Shown here in pieces: positions 22,349 to 31,707 of a DNA stretch of 64,000 bases. This stretch comes from Paludibacteraceae bacterium (GTDB taxonomy: Bacteria > Bacteroidota > Bacteroidia > Bacteroidales > Paludibacteraceae): NCBI GenBank assembly GCA_017509715.1, contig JAFWOU010000019.1, positions 1-64,000 on the forward strand. Direction: 5' to 3'. The translations under genes and the position numbers were made by a program. The notes below the pieces were generated by a model. It made no database searches. It was not told the DNA's origin and saw nothing but the letters and a program-made list of their open reading frames with translations. Positions within the stretch are counted from its first letter, which is position 1; each line of letters starts with the position of its first letter.

Positions 22349-23029
22349 TTATTTCTCTTCTAATAAGTCAGGGCGGCGTTCCTGAGTATGACGTAGTGCC
22401 TCGTCGTAGAGCCACTCTTCGATCTTAGCCTGGTGGCCGGAGAGCAGGATGTCGGGTACGCGCCAACCTTTGTACTCGGCCGGACGGGTATAGACGCCTG
22501 GCTCCAGCAGGCCGTCCTGGAACGAGTCGTTCAGCGCACTCTCTACGTCGCCCAGCGCACCGGGCAACAGACGTACGATAGCGTCGGTCATCATGGCCGC
22601 GGGCATCTCGCCACCGGTGAGCACGAAGTCGCCGATAGAGTACTCACGGGTGATCAGGTGGTCACGCACGCGCTGATCCACGCCCTTGTAGTGGCCGCAG
22701 AGGATGATGATGTTCTCACAGAGCGAGAGGCTGTTGGCCGCCCGCTGGTCGAAGCGCTCGCCATCGGGAGCGGTGAAGATGATCTCGTCGTAGTGGCGCT
22801 CGGAGGTGAGGTGGGTGATGAGCCGGTCGATGGGTTCGATCTGCAGCACCATACCTGCTCCGAAACCGAAGGCATAGTCATCTACTTTGCGGTGCTTGTC
22901 CAGGGTCCAGTCGCGCAGGTTATGCACGTATATCTCGCACAGCCCACGGTCCTTGGCACGCTGAATGATGGAGTGGTTGAGCGGCGACTCCAGCAATTCG
23001 GGACAACATGTGATGATATCAATTCTCAT
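22349..23029 (-). CDS. trmD: tRNA (guanine37-N1)-methyltransferase
   Basis: 226 residues. TrmD methylates N1 of G37 next to the anticodon, preventing frameshifting. The SPOUT trefoil-knot signature is intact: [40 protein letters not shown]. The N-terminus [25 protein letters not shown] is typical. It is separated from yidD by a 63-bp gap wholly occupied by a heptamer array. It does not sit with rpsP or rimM here (rpsP is at 55.9 kb), unlike in many other bacteria. Confidence 0.96.
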   Translation of the reverse strand: MRIDIITCCPELLESPLNHSIIQRAKDRGLCEIYVHNLRDWTLDKHRKVDDYAFGFGAGMVLQIEPIDRLITHLTSERHYDEIIFTAPDGERFDQRAANSLSLCENIIILCGHYKGVDQRVRDHLITREYSIGDFVLTGGEMPAAMMTDAIVRLLPGALGDVESALNDSFQDGLLEPGVYTRPAEYKGWRVPDILLSGHQAKIEEWLYDEALRHTQERRPDLLEEK

Positions 23030-23035
23030 ATATTC

Positions 23036-23098
23036 AGGCTTTCAGCTGTCAGCCATCAGCTTTCAGCTTTTTTCTTTTGACTTTCGACTTTTGACTTA
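23036..23098. repeat. Heptamer array between yidD and trmD
   Basis: On the coding strand, units GTCAAAA, GTCGAAA, GCTGAAA, GCTGATG and GCTGACA follow each other at 7 bp. The first bases are the yidD stop (TAA), and the array ends a few bases from the trmD start. Confidence 0.9.
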
Positions 23099-23326
23099 CG
23101 GTACCGGATCATAGCCGGAGCCGCCCCAGGGGTTGCAGCGCAGGATGCGCTTGATACCCAGCCAACCGCCGCGGAAGATGCCGTACTTCATCACGGCCTC
23201 CACCATATACTGGCTGCACGTAGGCGTGAACCGGCACGACGGTGGCGTGAGGGGCGAGATGCATGCGCGGTAGAAATACACCGGCAGCAAAAACAGCTTT
23301 CGTATGATCACTTTTACACTCATCAT
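23096..23326 (-). CDS. yidD: Membrane protein insertion efficiency factor
   Basis: 76 residues starting at ATG 23326 ([25 protein letters not shown]). The three-cysteine signature [18 protein letters not shown] and the end [14 protein letters not shown] are diagnostic. YidD supports the YidC insertase at the inner membrane. A longer frame from a TTG at 23341 exists, but its extra residues come from the heptamer array, so the ATG is preferred. The gene directly follows rnpA, the usual Bacteroidetes order. Confidence 0.95.
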   Translation of the reverse strand: MMSVKVIIRKLFLLPVYFYRACISPLTPPSCRFTPTCSQYMVEAVMKYGIFRGGWLGIKRILRCNPWGGSGYDPVP

Positions 23327-23356
23327 CCTTTCACCTTTCAACTTTCACCTTTCAAT
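23327..23356. repeat. Heptamer array at rnpA end / yidD start
   Basis: On the coding strand TTGAAAG and GTGAAAG alternate. The rnpA stop (TGA) lies inside and the yidD ATG follows at once. Confidence 0.85.
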
Positions 23357-23694
23357 TTCCGCAGCGCTTTGCGCATCGCTTTCTCGATGACCACGTAGGG
23401 TTGCTTCTCGCGGTCGATATAGTTGAAGCCGATCAGGTAGTGGCGGTCCGGTTGCTCGTCCAGCAGGTGGCGGTTGAGCCGGTAGGCCTCCCGCATACGG
23501 CGCCGCATATGGTTGCGATCCACGGCATGCCGGAAGATGGACTTAGGTGCCCATACGAGTACCTGGGTCTGATCCTCAGCCGGCATATAGGTCACACGCA
23601 GCGGCCAGCACACGAAATGCTTGCCCTCGCGGTAGAGTTGCCGGATGCGCAACTGGCCGCACAGTCGGTCGGATTTAGAGAGCGTATAGGCCAC
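23338..23694 (-). CDS. rnpA: Ribonuclease P protein component
   Basis: 118 residues. The RNR motif [17 protein letters not shown] (about residues 57-73) binds the catalytic RNase P RNA that trims tRNA 5' ends. The N-terminus ([22 protein letters not shown]) corresponds to the conserved lead strand of Bacteroidetes RnpA. The last residues (LRKLKGES) and stop are encoded by the heptamer array. It lies 15 bp after hemD and just before yidD. Confidence 0.94.
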   Translation of the reverse strand: MAYTLSKSDRLCGQLRIRQLYREGKHFVCWPLRVTYMPAEDQTQVLVWAPKSIFRHAVDRNHMRRRMREAYRLNRHLLDEQPDRHYLIGFNYIDREKQPYVVIEKAMRKALRKLKGES

Positions 23695-23709
23695 CTTTTC
23701 TCTCAGTTT

Positions 23710-24456
23710 TTACGCTTCGGTCTGGTGCTCCAGATAGTCGTTGATAGCCGATATGATCGACTGGTGCTTCTCGTTGGGCACGCGGATATCTACGCGGAAG
23801 CCGGCTTCCTCCAGCGCCTGTACCGTACCGGCACCAAAGGCGGCGATCAGGGTTTTACCCTGCTGCCAGTTGGGGAAATTCTCCTGGATCGACTTCACGC
23901 CCGAGGGGGTGAACAGCGCGATCATATCGTAGTCAAAGGGTTTTTGCTCTTCCCACTTGCTCGACACGGTGCGGTACATGATAGCCGGCTGCACGGTGAT
24001 ATTATGCTCGGCAAACATGTTGATCTGGTCGTCGGTATGGATATCGCTCAGCACCATCAGGTATTTCTCCTGCGGACGACGGAACATAGCCGGCAGCAGG
24101 TCCTCGAAGCGGTTGTGCTCCGAGAAGAACACTTTACGCTTGCGGTACTGGATATATTTCTGCAGGTAGTTGCCTACGGTCTCGGAGATGCAGTAGTAGT
24201 GCATCGAATCGGGCACGTTGAGTCGCATCTCTTCGCAGAGACGGAAATAGTGCTCGATACCCAGGCGCGAATTGAGGATGACGGCCGTATAGTCGAGCGG
24301 GTTGATGTGTTGCATACGAAATTCGCGAGCGGTCAGTCCCTCGATATGGATCAGTTGACAGAAGTCAAACTCCACCCCATACTTGGCCGCCATATCGGCA
24401 TAGGGGTTACGTTCGGTCTGGGGCTTGGGTTGCGAAATAAGAATCTTTTTTATCAT
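23710..24456 (-). CDS. hemD: Uroporphyrinogen-III synthase family protein
   Basis: 248 residues with the bi-lobed HemD pattern: ILISQPKPQTERNPYADMAAKYGVEFDFCQLIHIEG at the start, then a C-terminal lobe with MIALFTPSGVKSIQENFPNW and GKTLIAAFGAGTVQALEEAGFRVDI. HemD closes hydroxymethylbilane to uroporphyrinogen III in haem synthesis. No other haem gene is in the window; in Bacteroidetes this gene normally sits between DUF4271 and rnpA, as here. Some such orthologues may have no full haem pathway around them, so substrate use cannot be judged here. It overlaps the DUF4271 gene by 4 nt. Confidence 0.88.
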   Translation of the reverse strand: MIKKILISQPKPQTERNPYADMAAKYGVEFDFCQLIHIEGLTAREFRMQHINPLDYTAVILNSRLGIEHYFRLCEEMRLNVPDSMHYYCISETVGNYLQKYIQYRKRKVFFSEHNRFEDLLPAMFRRPQEKYLMVLSDIHTDDQINMFAEHNITVQPAIMYRTVSSKWEEQKPFDYDMIALFTPSGVKSIQENFPNWQQGKTLIAAFGAGTVQALEEAGFRVDIRVPNEKHQSIISAINDYLEHQTEA

Positions 24457-25121
24457 AATTGCACAAAACTTTGACTAAGTATATAGTTGGTACCATAGTA
24501 TGCGCCCAGGAGGGGCAGCACATCCATGGTCATCACGGATATCAATATATAGAGCAACGCCGACGGACGCTGGAGAAAGGCGCGGCAGTACTTAAAGATG
24601 ATGAGACCCACAAAGCCGGCGGTCAGGATCCCGACGAGCGTCTGCAGCAGGCGGGTGTTGCCATAGTAGAACATGCCGAGCATGAGGGGATAGAGGGCGC
24701 AGCAGAAGACGCATATCAGGTGCTCGTAGTGCTCACCTATCGTGGCACAACTCTTGCGGATCTGGAAGGTGTAGTTCACCAGCAGCATCATGAGCACCTT
24801 GATGCCGTATAGCAGGGCTATCAAGAGCAGGATGACGCCATAGCGGGCGATAGAGAACGCTCCGTCGTGGAAGCAGAGCAGGTAGCAGGCCATCGCCAGG
24901 GTGCCAAGTTGGAACAGGTGCAGACATATCTGGCCCAGCACGGTGCGCTGCGACTCGGTGTACTGCCGTTCCGGTTTGGCAACGATGGTCGTAAAGCTAT
25001 TGAGCACAACACCCGGTTGCAACACGTTGGCCAGCGCGGCCAGCACGAGCAACAACAGCAGCACCCAAGCCGTCCACGGCTCGGATACAGGCGATGATAT
25101 GAGGGGTATGGAGGTGCTCAT
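24453..25121 (-). CDS. DUF4271 multi-pass membrane protein
   Basis: About 222 residues starting at ATG 25121 (MSTSIPLISS); an upstream ATG at 25142 lies in the heptamer array and would add seven residues. Five to six membrane helices are visible (for example AWVLLLLLVLAALANVLQPG, RYGVILLLIALLYGIKVLMMLLVNY, ICVFCCALYPLMLGMFYYG). DUF4271 is a Bacteroidetes-specific family regularly found next to hemD; its function is unknown. The 4-nt ATGA overlap with hemD suggests coupled translation. Confidence 0.88.
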   Translation of the reverse strand: MSTSIPLISSPVSEPWTAWVLLLLLVLAALANVLQPGVVLNSFTTIVAKPERQYTESQRTVLGQICLHLFQLGTLAMACYLLCFHDGAFSIARYGVILLLIALLYGIKVLMMLLVNYTFQIRKSCATIGEHYEHLICVFCCALYPLMLGMFYYGNTRLLQTLVGILTAGFVGLIIFKYCRAFLQRPSALLYILISVMTMDVLPLLGAYYGTNYILSQSFVQL

Positions 25122-25132
25122 TGTTTTAGGGG

Positions 25133-25165
25133 CTGTCAGCATTCAGCCGTCAGCTTTCAACTTTT
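25133..25165. repeat. Heptamer array between U32 peptidase and DUF4271 genes
   Basis: Coding-strand units GCTGACG, GCTGAAT and GCTGACA, preceded by GTTGAAA. The stop of the U32 gene (TGA) lies in the first GCTGACG. Confidence 0.85.
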
Positions 25166-26421
25166 AATTGGTATAACTTGTCGCCACGATGTATCAGGCG
25201 GTCGGTCTTGAGCGAGAAAAATTGGCCTTGGGGGATGCGCTCGGCGGGATGTCCGTCGGCATCGCGCATACCCGCAGCGGTCAGTTCGTACGCACCGGTG
25301 GTCTCGCCCGTGACGAGCAGTTCGGCCGTGGCGTCCAATTCGGGCACCGCTTCGACGTAGAACTCGGCTACGCTCAGTTGCTTGTAGAAATTGGTACACT
25401 TGCCTACGAACACTTTCTTGCGCGTGGCCATACTGCCATAGTGGCGAGTCCACTCGCCCAGACGTTGTCCCTGGTAGTAGCCGTCCCAGAAGCCGCGGTT
25501 GAAGACGCGGCTGAGGCGCTCGTCCCAGCGGGCGATCATGGGTTCTATCACCTCGTCCTGCGTGTACAGTCCCTGCTGCCAGGCCTCGACGGCCTCGCGG
25601 TAGCAACTGACGACGGTACTTACATACTCAGGTCCGCGGGCACGTCCCTCGATCTTGAGGACACGTACGCCGGCATCCAGCATGCGGTTGAGAAAACCGA
25701 TGGTCTTCAGGTCGCGGGGCGACATGATATACTGGTTGTCGATGTCCAGCTCCAGGTCCGACGACTTATCGCGCACCGTATAGGCGCGGCGGCACACCTG
25801 CACGCAGGCACCACGGTTAGCCGACTGACCGAAGTTGTTGAGGCTCAGGTAGCACTTACCGCTCACGGCCATGCATAGCGCGCCGTGGCAGAACATCTCG
25901 ATGCGCAGCAGTTCGCCCTTGGGGCCGCAGATATGCTGCTCTTGGATGTCACGGTAGATGGATGCCACCTGGTCCATATTGAGTTCACGCGCCAGCACCA
26001 CCACGTCGGCAAACTGCGCGTAGAACCGCAGCGCCTCGGTGTTAGCGATATTGAGTTGGGTAGATAGGTGCACCTCGACGCCCACCTCGCGGGCATACTG
26101 CATCACGGCGATATCGCTGGCGATGATAGCACTCAGTCCCGCCTCGCGGGCATGGTCCACTATCTCGCGCATGAGCGGCAGGTCCTCGGGATACATGACG
26201 GTGTTGAGCGTCAGGTAGGTCTTCACGCCCGCCTCACGGCAACGACTGACGATGGTATGGAGGTCTTGGGTCGTGAAGTTAGCCGAACTGCGCGCACGCA
26301 TGTTGAGGTGCTCGATGCCGAAATAGACGCTGGTAGCACCGGCCTCGATGGCCGCTGCCAAGCTCTCCCAGCACCCTACCGGCGCCATGATCTCGATATT
26401 TGGGCATTCAGTATTCAGCAT
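25150..26421 (-). CDS. U32 family peptidase-like protein (tRNA/rRNA hydroxylation type)
   Basis: 423 residues. The PROSITE U32 signature E-x-F-x2-G-[SA]-x-C-x4-G-x-C-x-[LIVM]-S is matched by EMFCHGALCMAVSGKCYLS (about residues 165-183). The N-terminal barrel begins IEIMAPVGCWESLAAAIEAGATSVYFGIEHLNMRA. U32 proteins such as RlhA and TrhP carry Fe-S clusters and hydroxylate RNA bases; the exact target here is not decidable. The family normally begins a few residues before I-E-x-M-A-P, so the ATG at 26421 fits; it lies in the ATTCAGT heptamer array. Confidence 0.88.
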   Translation of the reverse strand: MLNTECPNIEIMAPVGCWESLAAAIEAGATSVYFGIEHLNMRARSSANFTTQDLHTIVSRCREAGVKTYLTLNTVMYPEDLPLMREIVDHAREAGLSAIIASDIAVMQYAREVGVEVHLSTQLNIANTEALRFYAQFADVVVLARELNMDQVASIYRDIQEQHICGPKGELLRIEMFCHGALCMAVSGKCYLSLNNFGQSANRGACVQVCRRAYTVRDKSSDLELDIDNQYIMSPRDLKTIGFLNRMLDAGVRVLKIEGRARGPEYVSTVVSCYREAVEAWQQGLYTQDEVIEPMIARWDERLSRVFNRGFWDGYYQGQRLGEWTRHYGSMATRKKVFVGKCTNFYKQLSVAEFYVEAVPELDATAELLVTGETTGAYELTAAGMRDADGHPAERIPQGQFFSLKTDRLIHRGDKLYQLKVES

Positions 26422-26498
26422 TCAGTATTCAGCTTGCTACGCATTTTTGACTCCGGAGGCACTCCGGCTTTCGACTTTCTACTTTTTTCTTTCGACTA
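26404..26498. repeat. Heptamer arrays between asd and the U32 gene
   Basis: Two blocks: ATTCAGT/ATTCAGC units (26404-26433), which include the U32 start codon, and GTCGAAA-type units (26467-26498), which include the asd stop. Between them a GC-rich hairpin GGAG/CTCC (about 26451-26468). Confidence 0.85.
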
Positions 26499-27483
26499 AA
26501 TATTCTGCTATTTGCACGGCATTGAGGGCGGCACCTTTGCGGATCTGGTCGCTTACGCACCAGAAGTTGAGGCCGCAGGGGTTGGTCAGATCCTCGCGAA
26601 TACGTCCGATATATACGGGATCCTGTCCGCTCAAGTAGAGCGGCATGGGGTATTCGTTCTGCTGGGGATTGTCCATCACGACGCAACCGGCCGAAGCCTC
26701 AAAGGCCTCTCGGGCACGGGCCACGCCGATCGGCTGCTCGGTCTCTACCCACACCGCCTCCGAGTGGGCACGCAGCGAGGGCACGCGCACGCAGGTGGCG
26801 CTCACCAGAATGTCGGAGTGCATGATCTTGCGCGTCTCGTTGTACATCTTCATCTCCTCCTTAGTGTATCCGTTGTCGGTGAAGACATCGACATGGGGGA
26901 TGACGTTGTAAGCCAGCTGGTGCGGAAATTTCTTGACGGTAACGGGTTCGCCGCTGAGCACCTGGCGATATTGTGTCTCCAGTTCCGCCATAGCTTGTGC
27001 GCCTGCGCCGGAGGCTGCCTGGTAGGTAGCTACATGTACGCGGCGTATATGGCTCACGCGCTCCAGTGCCTGCAGGGCTACCACCATCTGGATGGTTGTG
27101 CAGTTGGGGTTGGCGATGATGTTGCGCGGACGACAGAGGGCGTCCTGGGCGTTGACCTCGGGCACTACCAGAGGCACATCCTCGTCCATGCGGAAAGCGG
27201 AGGAGTTGTCAATCAGAATAGCGCCAAAGCGGGTGATATCGTCCGCGTACTCGCGTGATACGCTCGCGCCCGCGCTGGCAAAAGCAATATCGACACCCCG
27301 GAAGGCGTCGTTGTGCTGGAGCAGTTCCACGGTGTGGGGTTCGCCCCTGAATAGGTATGTCTGGCCTGCGCTACGCGATGAGCCGAACAGGCGTAGTTTT
27401 GTGAGCGGGAACTGCCGCTGTTCGAGAACACGCAACAGTTCCTGTCCTACGGCGCCCGAGGCGCCTACGATAGCTATCGTCAT
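26479..27483 (-). CDS. asd: Aspartate-semialdehyde dehydrogenase
   Basis: 334 residues. It reduces aspartyl phosphate to aspartate semialdehyde with NADPH, feeding lysine/diaminopimelate, threonine and methionine synthesis. The nucleotide-binding start [20 protein letters not shown], the catalytic cysteine in [13 protein letters not shown] and the [12 protein letters not shown] segment are intact. The last residues and stop (VERKK) fall in a heptamer array. It lies 14 bp downstream of the small winged-helix gene. Confidence 0.96.
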   Translation of the reverse strand: MTIAIVGASGAVGQELLRVLEQRQFPLTKLRLFGSSRSAGQTYLFRGEPHTVELLQHNDAFRGVDIAFASAGASVSREYADDITRFGAILIDNSSAFRMDEDVPLVVPEVNAQDALCRPRNIIANPNCTTIQMVVALQALERVSHIRRVHVATYQAASGAGAQAMAELETQYRQVLSGEPVTVKKFPHQLAYNVIPHVDVFTDNGYTKEEMKMYNETRKIMHSDILVSATCVRVPSLRAHSEAVWVETEQPIGVARAREAFEASAGCVVMDNPQQNEYPMPLYLSGQDPVYIGRIREDLTNPCGLNFWCVSDQIRKGAALNAVQIAEYLVERKK

Positions 27484-27497
27484 ATGTACGTACGAAC

Positions 27498-27695
27498 TTA
27501 TGCGAGCGCTACAGTAACGTCAGCCTCACCCTCAGCGAAGGTCAGTTTGCCCTCACGAGCGAGCCAACCAAGAGCCAGATAGAGGTCTTCGTTTTTCAGT
27601 TTCGTGGCTTTCTTCAGAGCCTTCAGTGCGAGTGCACCATTCTCGAGAGCAGCCCAAATGAGGCCTGCGTTCTCACCAATTTTAGCTACATTCAT
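27498..27695 (-). CDS. Winged-helix protein of the DUF2582 family, 65 aa
   Basis: A 65-residue protein ([20 protein letters not shown]...) matching the DUF2582 winged-helix-like family: [46 protein letters not shown]. Such proteins are short, alanine-rich and widespread in Bacteroidetes; DNA binding is presumed but not shown. It is codirectional with asd and fabF. The 131-bp gap to fabF holds a long heptamer array and no clear promoter. Confidence 0.85.
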   Translation of the reverse strand: MNVAKIGENAGLIWAALENGALALKALKKATKLKNEDLYLALGWLAREGKLTFAEGEADVTVALA

Positions 27696-27738
27696 GATTG
27701 TTTTCTTTCTTTTTTGTTAATATAATAGACTAATATTC

Positions 27739-27823
27739 TGTCGGCCGTCAGCTATCAGTCATCAGCCATCAGCCTTCAGTTTTAATTTTCAGCTTTTGTC
27801 TTTTCTTTCGACTTTCGACTATT
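27739..27823. repeat. Heptamer array between fabF and the DUF2582 gene
   Basis: Coding-strand units GTCGAAA x2, GCTGAAA, GCTGATG x2, ACTGATA and GCTGACG. It begins 4 bp after the fabF stop. Confidence 0.9.
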
Positions 27824-27826
27824 GTA

Positions 27827-29086
27827 TCACTCTTCCCACTTACGGAACACCAGGCAGGCGTTGTGGCCGCCGAAGCCGAAGGTGTTGGTCAGCGCATAGC
27901 GCAGCGGGCGCTTCTGGGCCTGACCGAAGGTGAAGTTGATCTTGTAGTCGATCTGCTCGTCCTCGTCGTCGGCGGAGTGGTTGATCGTAGGCGGCACGAT
28001 GCCGTGCTTGAGGGCCAGGATACAAGCCATCGACTCTACGGCACCCGTAGCACCGATCATATGACCCGTCATCGACTTGGTCGAATCCAGGTTCATCTCA
28101 TAGATATGATCGCCAAAGACGTTGCGGATAGCCTTCAGTTCGGCGATGTCGCCGAGCGGCGTGGACGTGCCGTGGGTATTGATATAGTCGATATCCTCCG
28201 GACGGATGCCGGCATCCTGGATAGCCAGTTGCATGACGCGTTGTGCGCCCTTGGCATCGGGATCGGGGGCCGTCATATGGTAGGCATCCGAGGTCATACC
28301 CTCGCCCACCATCTCGGCGTAGATCTTGGCGCCACGTGCCTTGGCGTGCTCATAGTCCTCCATGATGAGGCAGGCAGCACCCTCGCTCAGCACGAAGCCG
28401 TCGCGCGACCTAGAGAACGGACGGCTGGCGCCCTGCGGGTCGTCGTTGCGCGTAGAGAGCGCATGCAGCGAGTTGAAGCCGCCGATACCCGTGATCGTCA
28501 CGTCGGCATCCGCACCACCCGTGAGCAGCACGTCGGCATGACCCAGACGAATCTGGTCGAAAGCCTGCGCGATAGCGTGGGACGACGAGGAGCATGCGGT
28601 GGACACCGAGAAACTCAGTCCACCCAGGCCGAACAGGATAGATATCTGACCGGCAGCGATGCTGGGAATCGACTTGGGAATCATGAAGGGATTGAAGCGG
28701 GGTACGCCGTCGCCCTTGCCGAAGCTGACGATCTCCTCCTCGGTGGTCTGCAGACCACCCATACCGGAACCCCAAATCACGCCGATACGGTCGCGATTCT
28801 CATGCTCCATATCCAGTCCCGAATCCTCCAGCGCCTCTTTGGCCACCCATACCGAGAACTGCGCGTAGCGGTCGAGCTTGCGCACCTCTTTGCGGTCGAG
28901 CAGGGGCGTTGGGTCAAAACCCTTCACCTCGCCGGCAAACTGGGTCTTAAAGAGGCTGGCATCAAAGGCCGTGATAGGAGCTATACCGCTCTTGCCGGCC
29001 AACAGGGCTTCCCATGTCTCGCGCGCGCTATTGCCTACGGGCGTAAGCGCGCCTATTCCTGTAATAACGACTCTTCTTAATTGCAT
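27827..29086 (-). CDS. fabF: 3-oxoacyl-[acyl-carrier-protein] synthase II
   Basis: 419 residues, normal length. It condenses malonyl-ACP with acyl-ACP in fatty acid elongation. The catalytic cysteine is in SVSTACSSSSHAIAQAF (about residue 168), and both histidines are in DYINTHGTSTPLGD and TNTFGFGGHNACLV. It follows acpP by 81 bp, with a GAGTTTACGG/CCGTAAGCTC hairpin between them that may set relative expression. Confidence 0.97.
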   Translation of the reverse strand: MQLRRVVITGIGALTPVGNSARETWEALLAGKSGIAPITAFDASLFKTQFAGEVKGFDPTPLLDRKEVRKLDRYAQFSVWVAKEALEDSGLDMEHENRDRIGVIWGSGMGGLQTTEEEIVSFGKGDGVPRFNPFMIPKSIPSIAAGQISILFGLGGLSFSVSTACSSSSHAIAQAFDQIRLGHADVLLTGGADADVTITGIGGFNSLHALSTRNDDPQGASRPFSRSRDGFVLSEGAACLIMEDYEHAKARGAKIYAEMVGEGMTSDAYHMTAPDPDAKGAQRVMQLAIQDAGIRPEDIDYINTHGTSTPLGDIAELKAIRNVFGDHIYEMNLDSTKSMTGHMIGATGAVESMACILALKHGIVPPTINHSADDEDEQIDYKINFTFGQAQKRPLRYALTNTFGFGGHNACLVFRKWEE

Positions 29087-29167
29087 GCTTTTTTGCGTCT
29101 TGTATCACATGAATTAACGAGCTTACGGTTGCCCGTAAACTCGCAATTCAATCATTCTTACCGTCTG

Positions 29168-29404
29168 TTAAGCCTGTGCGTTCTTGATGTACTCAATCAC
29201 GTCACCTACGGTGCTGATCTTCTGCGTATCCTCATCCGGAATAGAAATTCCGAACTCTTTCTCAAACTCCATGATGAGCTCAACTGTATCCAGCGAATCA
29301 GCATTCAGATCTGCTTGGAAATTAGCCTCGGGGGTCACTTGCGACTCCTCAACACCCAGCTTATCAACGATGATAGCTTTTACTTTCGATTCAATTTCTG
29401 ACAT
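29168..29404 (-). CDS. acpP: Acyl carrier protein
   Basis: 78 residues from ATG 29404 ([17 protein letters not shown]). The phosphopantetheine serine is in the motif D-S-L ([16 protein letters not shown], about residue 38). A longer frame begins at 29485, but the upstream residues have no ACP similarity, and the promoter at 29507-29537 gives a normal ~97-nt leader to the ATG chosen. ACP carries growing acyl chains for FabF and others. First gene of the long minus-strand run to psuG. Confidence 0.97.
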   Translation of the reverse strand: MSEIESKVKAIIVDKLGVEESQVTPEANFQADLNADSLDTVELIMEFEKEFGISIPDEDTQKISTVGDVIEYIKNAQA

Positions 29405-29506
29405 AATTGTATAGATTTGTTTTTGTATATTCTCGTGTTGGTTTTTTGCTTGTTTTCGGCGGCATTTTCTATCCGATGGGAACATGCCTAACTACGAAAA
29501 AGCGTG

Positions 29507-29537
29507 CAAAATTACAACATTTTTCTGATATATGCAA
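29507..29537 (-). promoter_or_regulatory. Promoter of acpP-fabF run
   Basis: Minus strand TTTGCATATATC -33 region (TTG at 29535-29537), 20-nt spacer, TAATTTTG (29507-29514). Confidence 0.9.
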
Positions 29538-29609
29538 ATTTTTCACCCTATTTTCATAAAAAAAGTGCAATTTGAGAATTGGATATAACATTTTTTTCCG
29601 ACATTTTTT

Positions 29610-29640
29610 TTGCATATATGAAAAAAAAGCTGTACCTTTG
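29610..29640 (+). promoter_or_regulatory. Promoter of parE
   Basis: TTTGCATATATG -33 region (TTG at 29610-29612), 20-nt spacer, TACCTTTG (29633-29640) followed by CAG. Confidence 0.9.
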
Positions 29641-29665
29641 CAGCCGATTTTAAATTTGGCATACT

Positions 29666-31606
29666 ATGGCAGAAGAGCAACTGGCGCAAACGACTACCAA
29701 CTATGGCGATGAGAATATCATCCACCTCGACGACCGCGAACATATCCGCCGCCGACCCGGTATGTATATCGGTAAATTGGGCGACGGCACCCACTCCGAC
29801 GACGGTATATACGTGCTGATCAAGGAGACGATCGACAACTCGATCGACGAGTTCCGCATGGGCGAAGGTAAGGTGATCGAAGTGGACATAACGGCGACAG
29901 GCGAAGGGGCGAATGGCGAACGTCAGATGGTACGCGTACGCGACTACGGACGCGGTATACCCTTGGGCAAGATGGTGGAAGCCGTTTCGCTGCTCAACAC
30001 CGGCGGTAAGTACGACAGCAAGGCCTTCAAGAAATCCGTGGGTCTGAACGGCGTAGGTACCAAGGCCGTAAATGCGCTCTCTACTTTCTTCCGCGTACAG
30101 TCGTTCCGCGACGGCAAGACGCGCTGCGCCGAGTTCAGCCAAGGTCACCTGGTGTCGGACACCGACGTGATAGACTACGACGGACCGGAGAAGCGAGGCA
30201 CCATCATCGAGTTCCGACCCGATGACTCGAAAGGCCTATTCGAGAACTACCGCTTCCGCGACGACTATATCGAGGAACTGCTACGCAACTATGCCTACCT
30301 CAACACCGGCTTGACGCTGATCTACAACGGCAAGAAATACACATCCAAGAACGGCCTGCTCGATCTGCTGACCGAGAACATGACCGTAGATCCGCTCTAC
30401 CCCATCATCCACCTGAAGGGTGAGGACATCGAGATCGCCCTGACCCATACCTCGCAGACCGGCGAGGAGTACTACTCCTTCGTGAACGGTCAGCACACCA
30501 TCCAGGGCGGTACCCACCAGGCCGCCTACCGCGAAGCTATCGGCCGTACGATTAAGGAGTTTTTCAACAAGAACCAAGACCTCACCGACATCCGCAACGG
30601 CGTAGTAGGCGCGATAGCCATCAACGTAGAGGAGCCCGTCTTCGAGAGCCAGACCAAGGTGAAACTGGGCTCGAAAGATATGTCCCCCACGGGCGGCGTG
30701 AGCGTGAATAAGTTCGTGAACGACTTCGTGAAGCTGCAACTGGACAACTACCTGCACAAGAACCCGCAGACCGTGGAGATCATGCTGCAGAAAATCCAAG
30801 ATAATGAGAAAGAGCGCAAGGCTATAGCCGGCGTGACGAAAGCCGCTCGCGAGCGTGCCAAGAAGAACCTTCTAAATAATCCTAAGTTGCGTGACTGTCA
30901 GGTGCATTTCAACGACGCCAAGCCTGTACACTCGACCAAGAATGCCGACGACGACCTGCGTCAGGACACCTGCATCTTCATCACCGAGGGACTCTCGGCA
31001 TCGGGAAGTATCACCAAGAGCCGCGACGTACGTACCCAGGCCGTATTCTCGCTGCGCGGTAAGCCGCTGAACTCGTACGGACTGAGTAAGTCAGTAGTGT
31101 ATGAGAACGAGGAGTTCAACTGCCTGCAGTCGGCCCTGAACATCGAGGACGGACTGGACGAACTCAGATACAACAAAGTGATCATCGCCACGGATGCCGA
31201 TGTGGACGGCATGCACATCCGACTGCTGATGCTGACCTTCTTCCTGCAGTTCTTCCCCGACCTGGTGAAGAAAGGGCACGTCTATATATTGCAGACCCCG
31301 CTCTTCCGCGTGAAGAACAAACAGGAGATACGCTACTGCTACTCCGAGGAAGAACGACTGAAGGCGCTGGCGGAGGTGAAGAACCCCGAGATCACGCGAT
31401 TCAAAGGACTCGGTGAGATCTCACCCGAAGAGTTTAAGGGCTTCATCGGTGGCGACATCCGCCTGGACCAGGTGAGCCTGCGCAAGGAAGATGCCGTGAA
31501 GGAACTGCTGGCCTACTACATGGGTAAGAACACCACGGAACGCCAACAATTCATCATCGATAATCTGGTGATAGAGGAAGACAAGGTCGATGATATCGAC
31601 ATTTGA
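29666..31606 (+). CDS. parE: DNA topoisomerase IV subunit B
   Basis: 646 residues. GHKL ATPase motifs: [13 protein letters not shown] (N-box), [12 protein letters not shown], and [14 protein letters not shown]. The Toprim domain shows [11 protein letters not shown] and [16 protein letters not shown]. The N-terminus ([33 protein letters not shown]) matches Bacteroidetes ParE rather than GyrB (VRKRPAMYIG...GLHHLVYE). With ParC it separates linked daughter chromosomes. parC is not adjacent. The last codons (KVDDIDI and stop) are part of a 63-bp tandem duplication. Confidence 0.93.
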   Translation: MAEEQLAQTTTNYGDENIIHLDDREHIRRRPGMYIGKLGDGTHSDDGIYVLIKETIDNSIDEFRMGEGKVIEVDITATGEGANGERQMVRVRDYGRGIPLGKMVEAVSLLNTGGKYDSKAFKKSVGLNGVGTKAVNALSTFFRVQSFRDGKTRCAEFSQGHLVSDTDVIDYDGPEKRGTIIEFRPDDSKGLFENYRFRDDYIEELLRNYAYLNTGLTLIYNGKKYTSKNGLLDLLTENMTVDPLYPIIHLKGEDIEIALTHTSQTGEEYYSFVNGQHTIQGGTHQAAYREAIGRTIKEFFNKNQDLTDIRNGVVGAIAINVEEPVFESQTKVKLGSKDMSPTGGVSVNKFVNDFVKLQLDNYLHKNPQTVEIMLQKIQDNEKERKAIAGVTKAARERAKKNLLNNPKLRDCQVHFNDAKPVHSTKNADDDLRQDTCIFITEGLSASGSITKSRDVRTQAVFSLRGKPLNSYGLSKSVVYENEEFNCLQSALNIEDGLDELRYNKVIIATDADVDGMHIRLLMLTFFLQFFPDLVKKGHVYILQTPLFRVKNKQEIRYCYSEEERLKALAEVKNPEITRFKGLGEISPEEFKGFIGGDIRLDQVSLRKEDAVKELLAYYMGKNTTERQQFIIDNLVIEEDKVDDIDI

Positions 31607-31707
31607 AGTGACAAAGGGACAAAGTACTAAGAGACTAAGGTGATCAAGGTCGATGATATCGACATTTGAAGTGACAAAGGGACAAAGTACTAAGAGACTA
31701 AGGTGAT
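31582..31707. repeat. Perfect 63-bp tandem duplication across the parE stop
   Basis: Copies 31582-31644 and 31645-31707 are identical. Each holds the parE tail codons, its stop and a 7/8-bp array (GACAAAG, ACTAAG). The second copy supplies the GTG start of the next gene. Confidence 0.97.

Noticed and set aside
27863-29080. Plus-strand frame of 405 codons opposite fabF
   Set aside because: Antisense shadow of GC-rich codons; no promoter or homology-like motifs.
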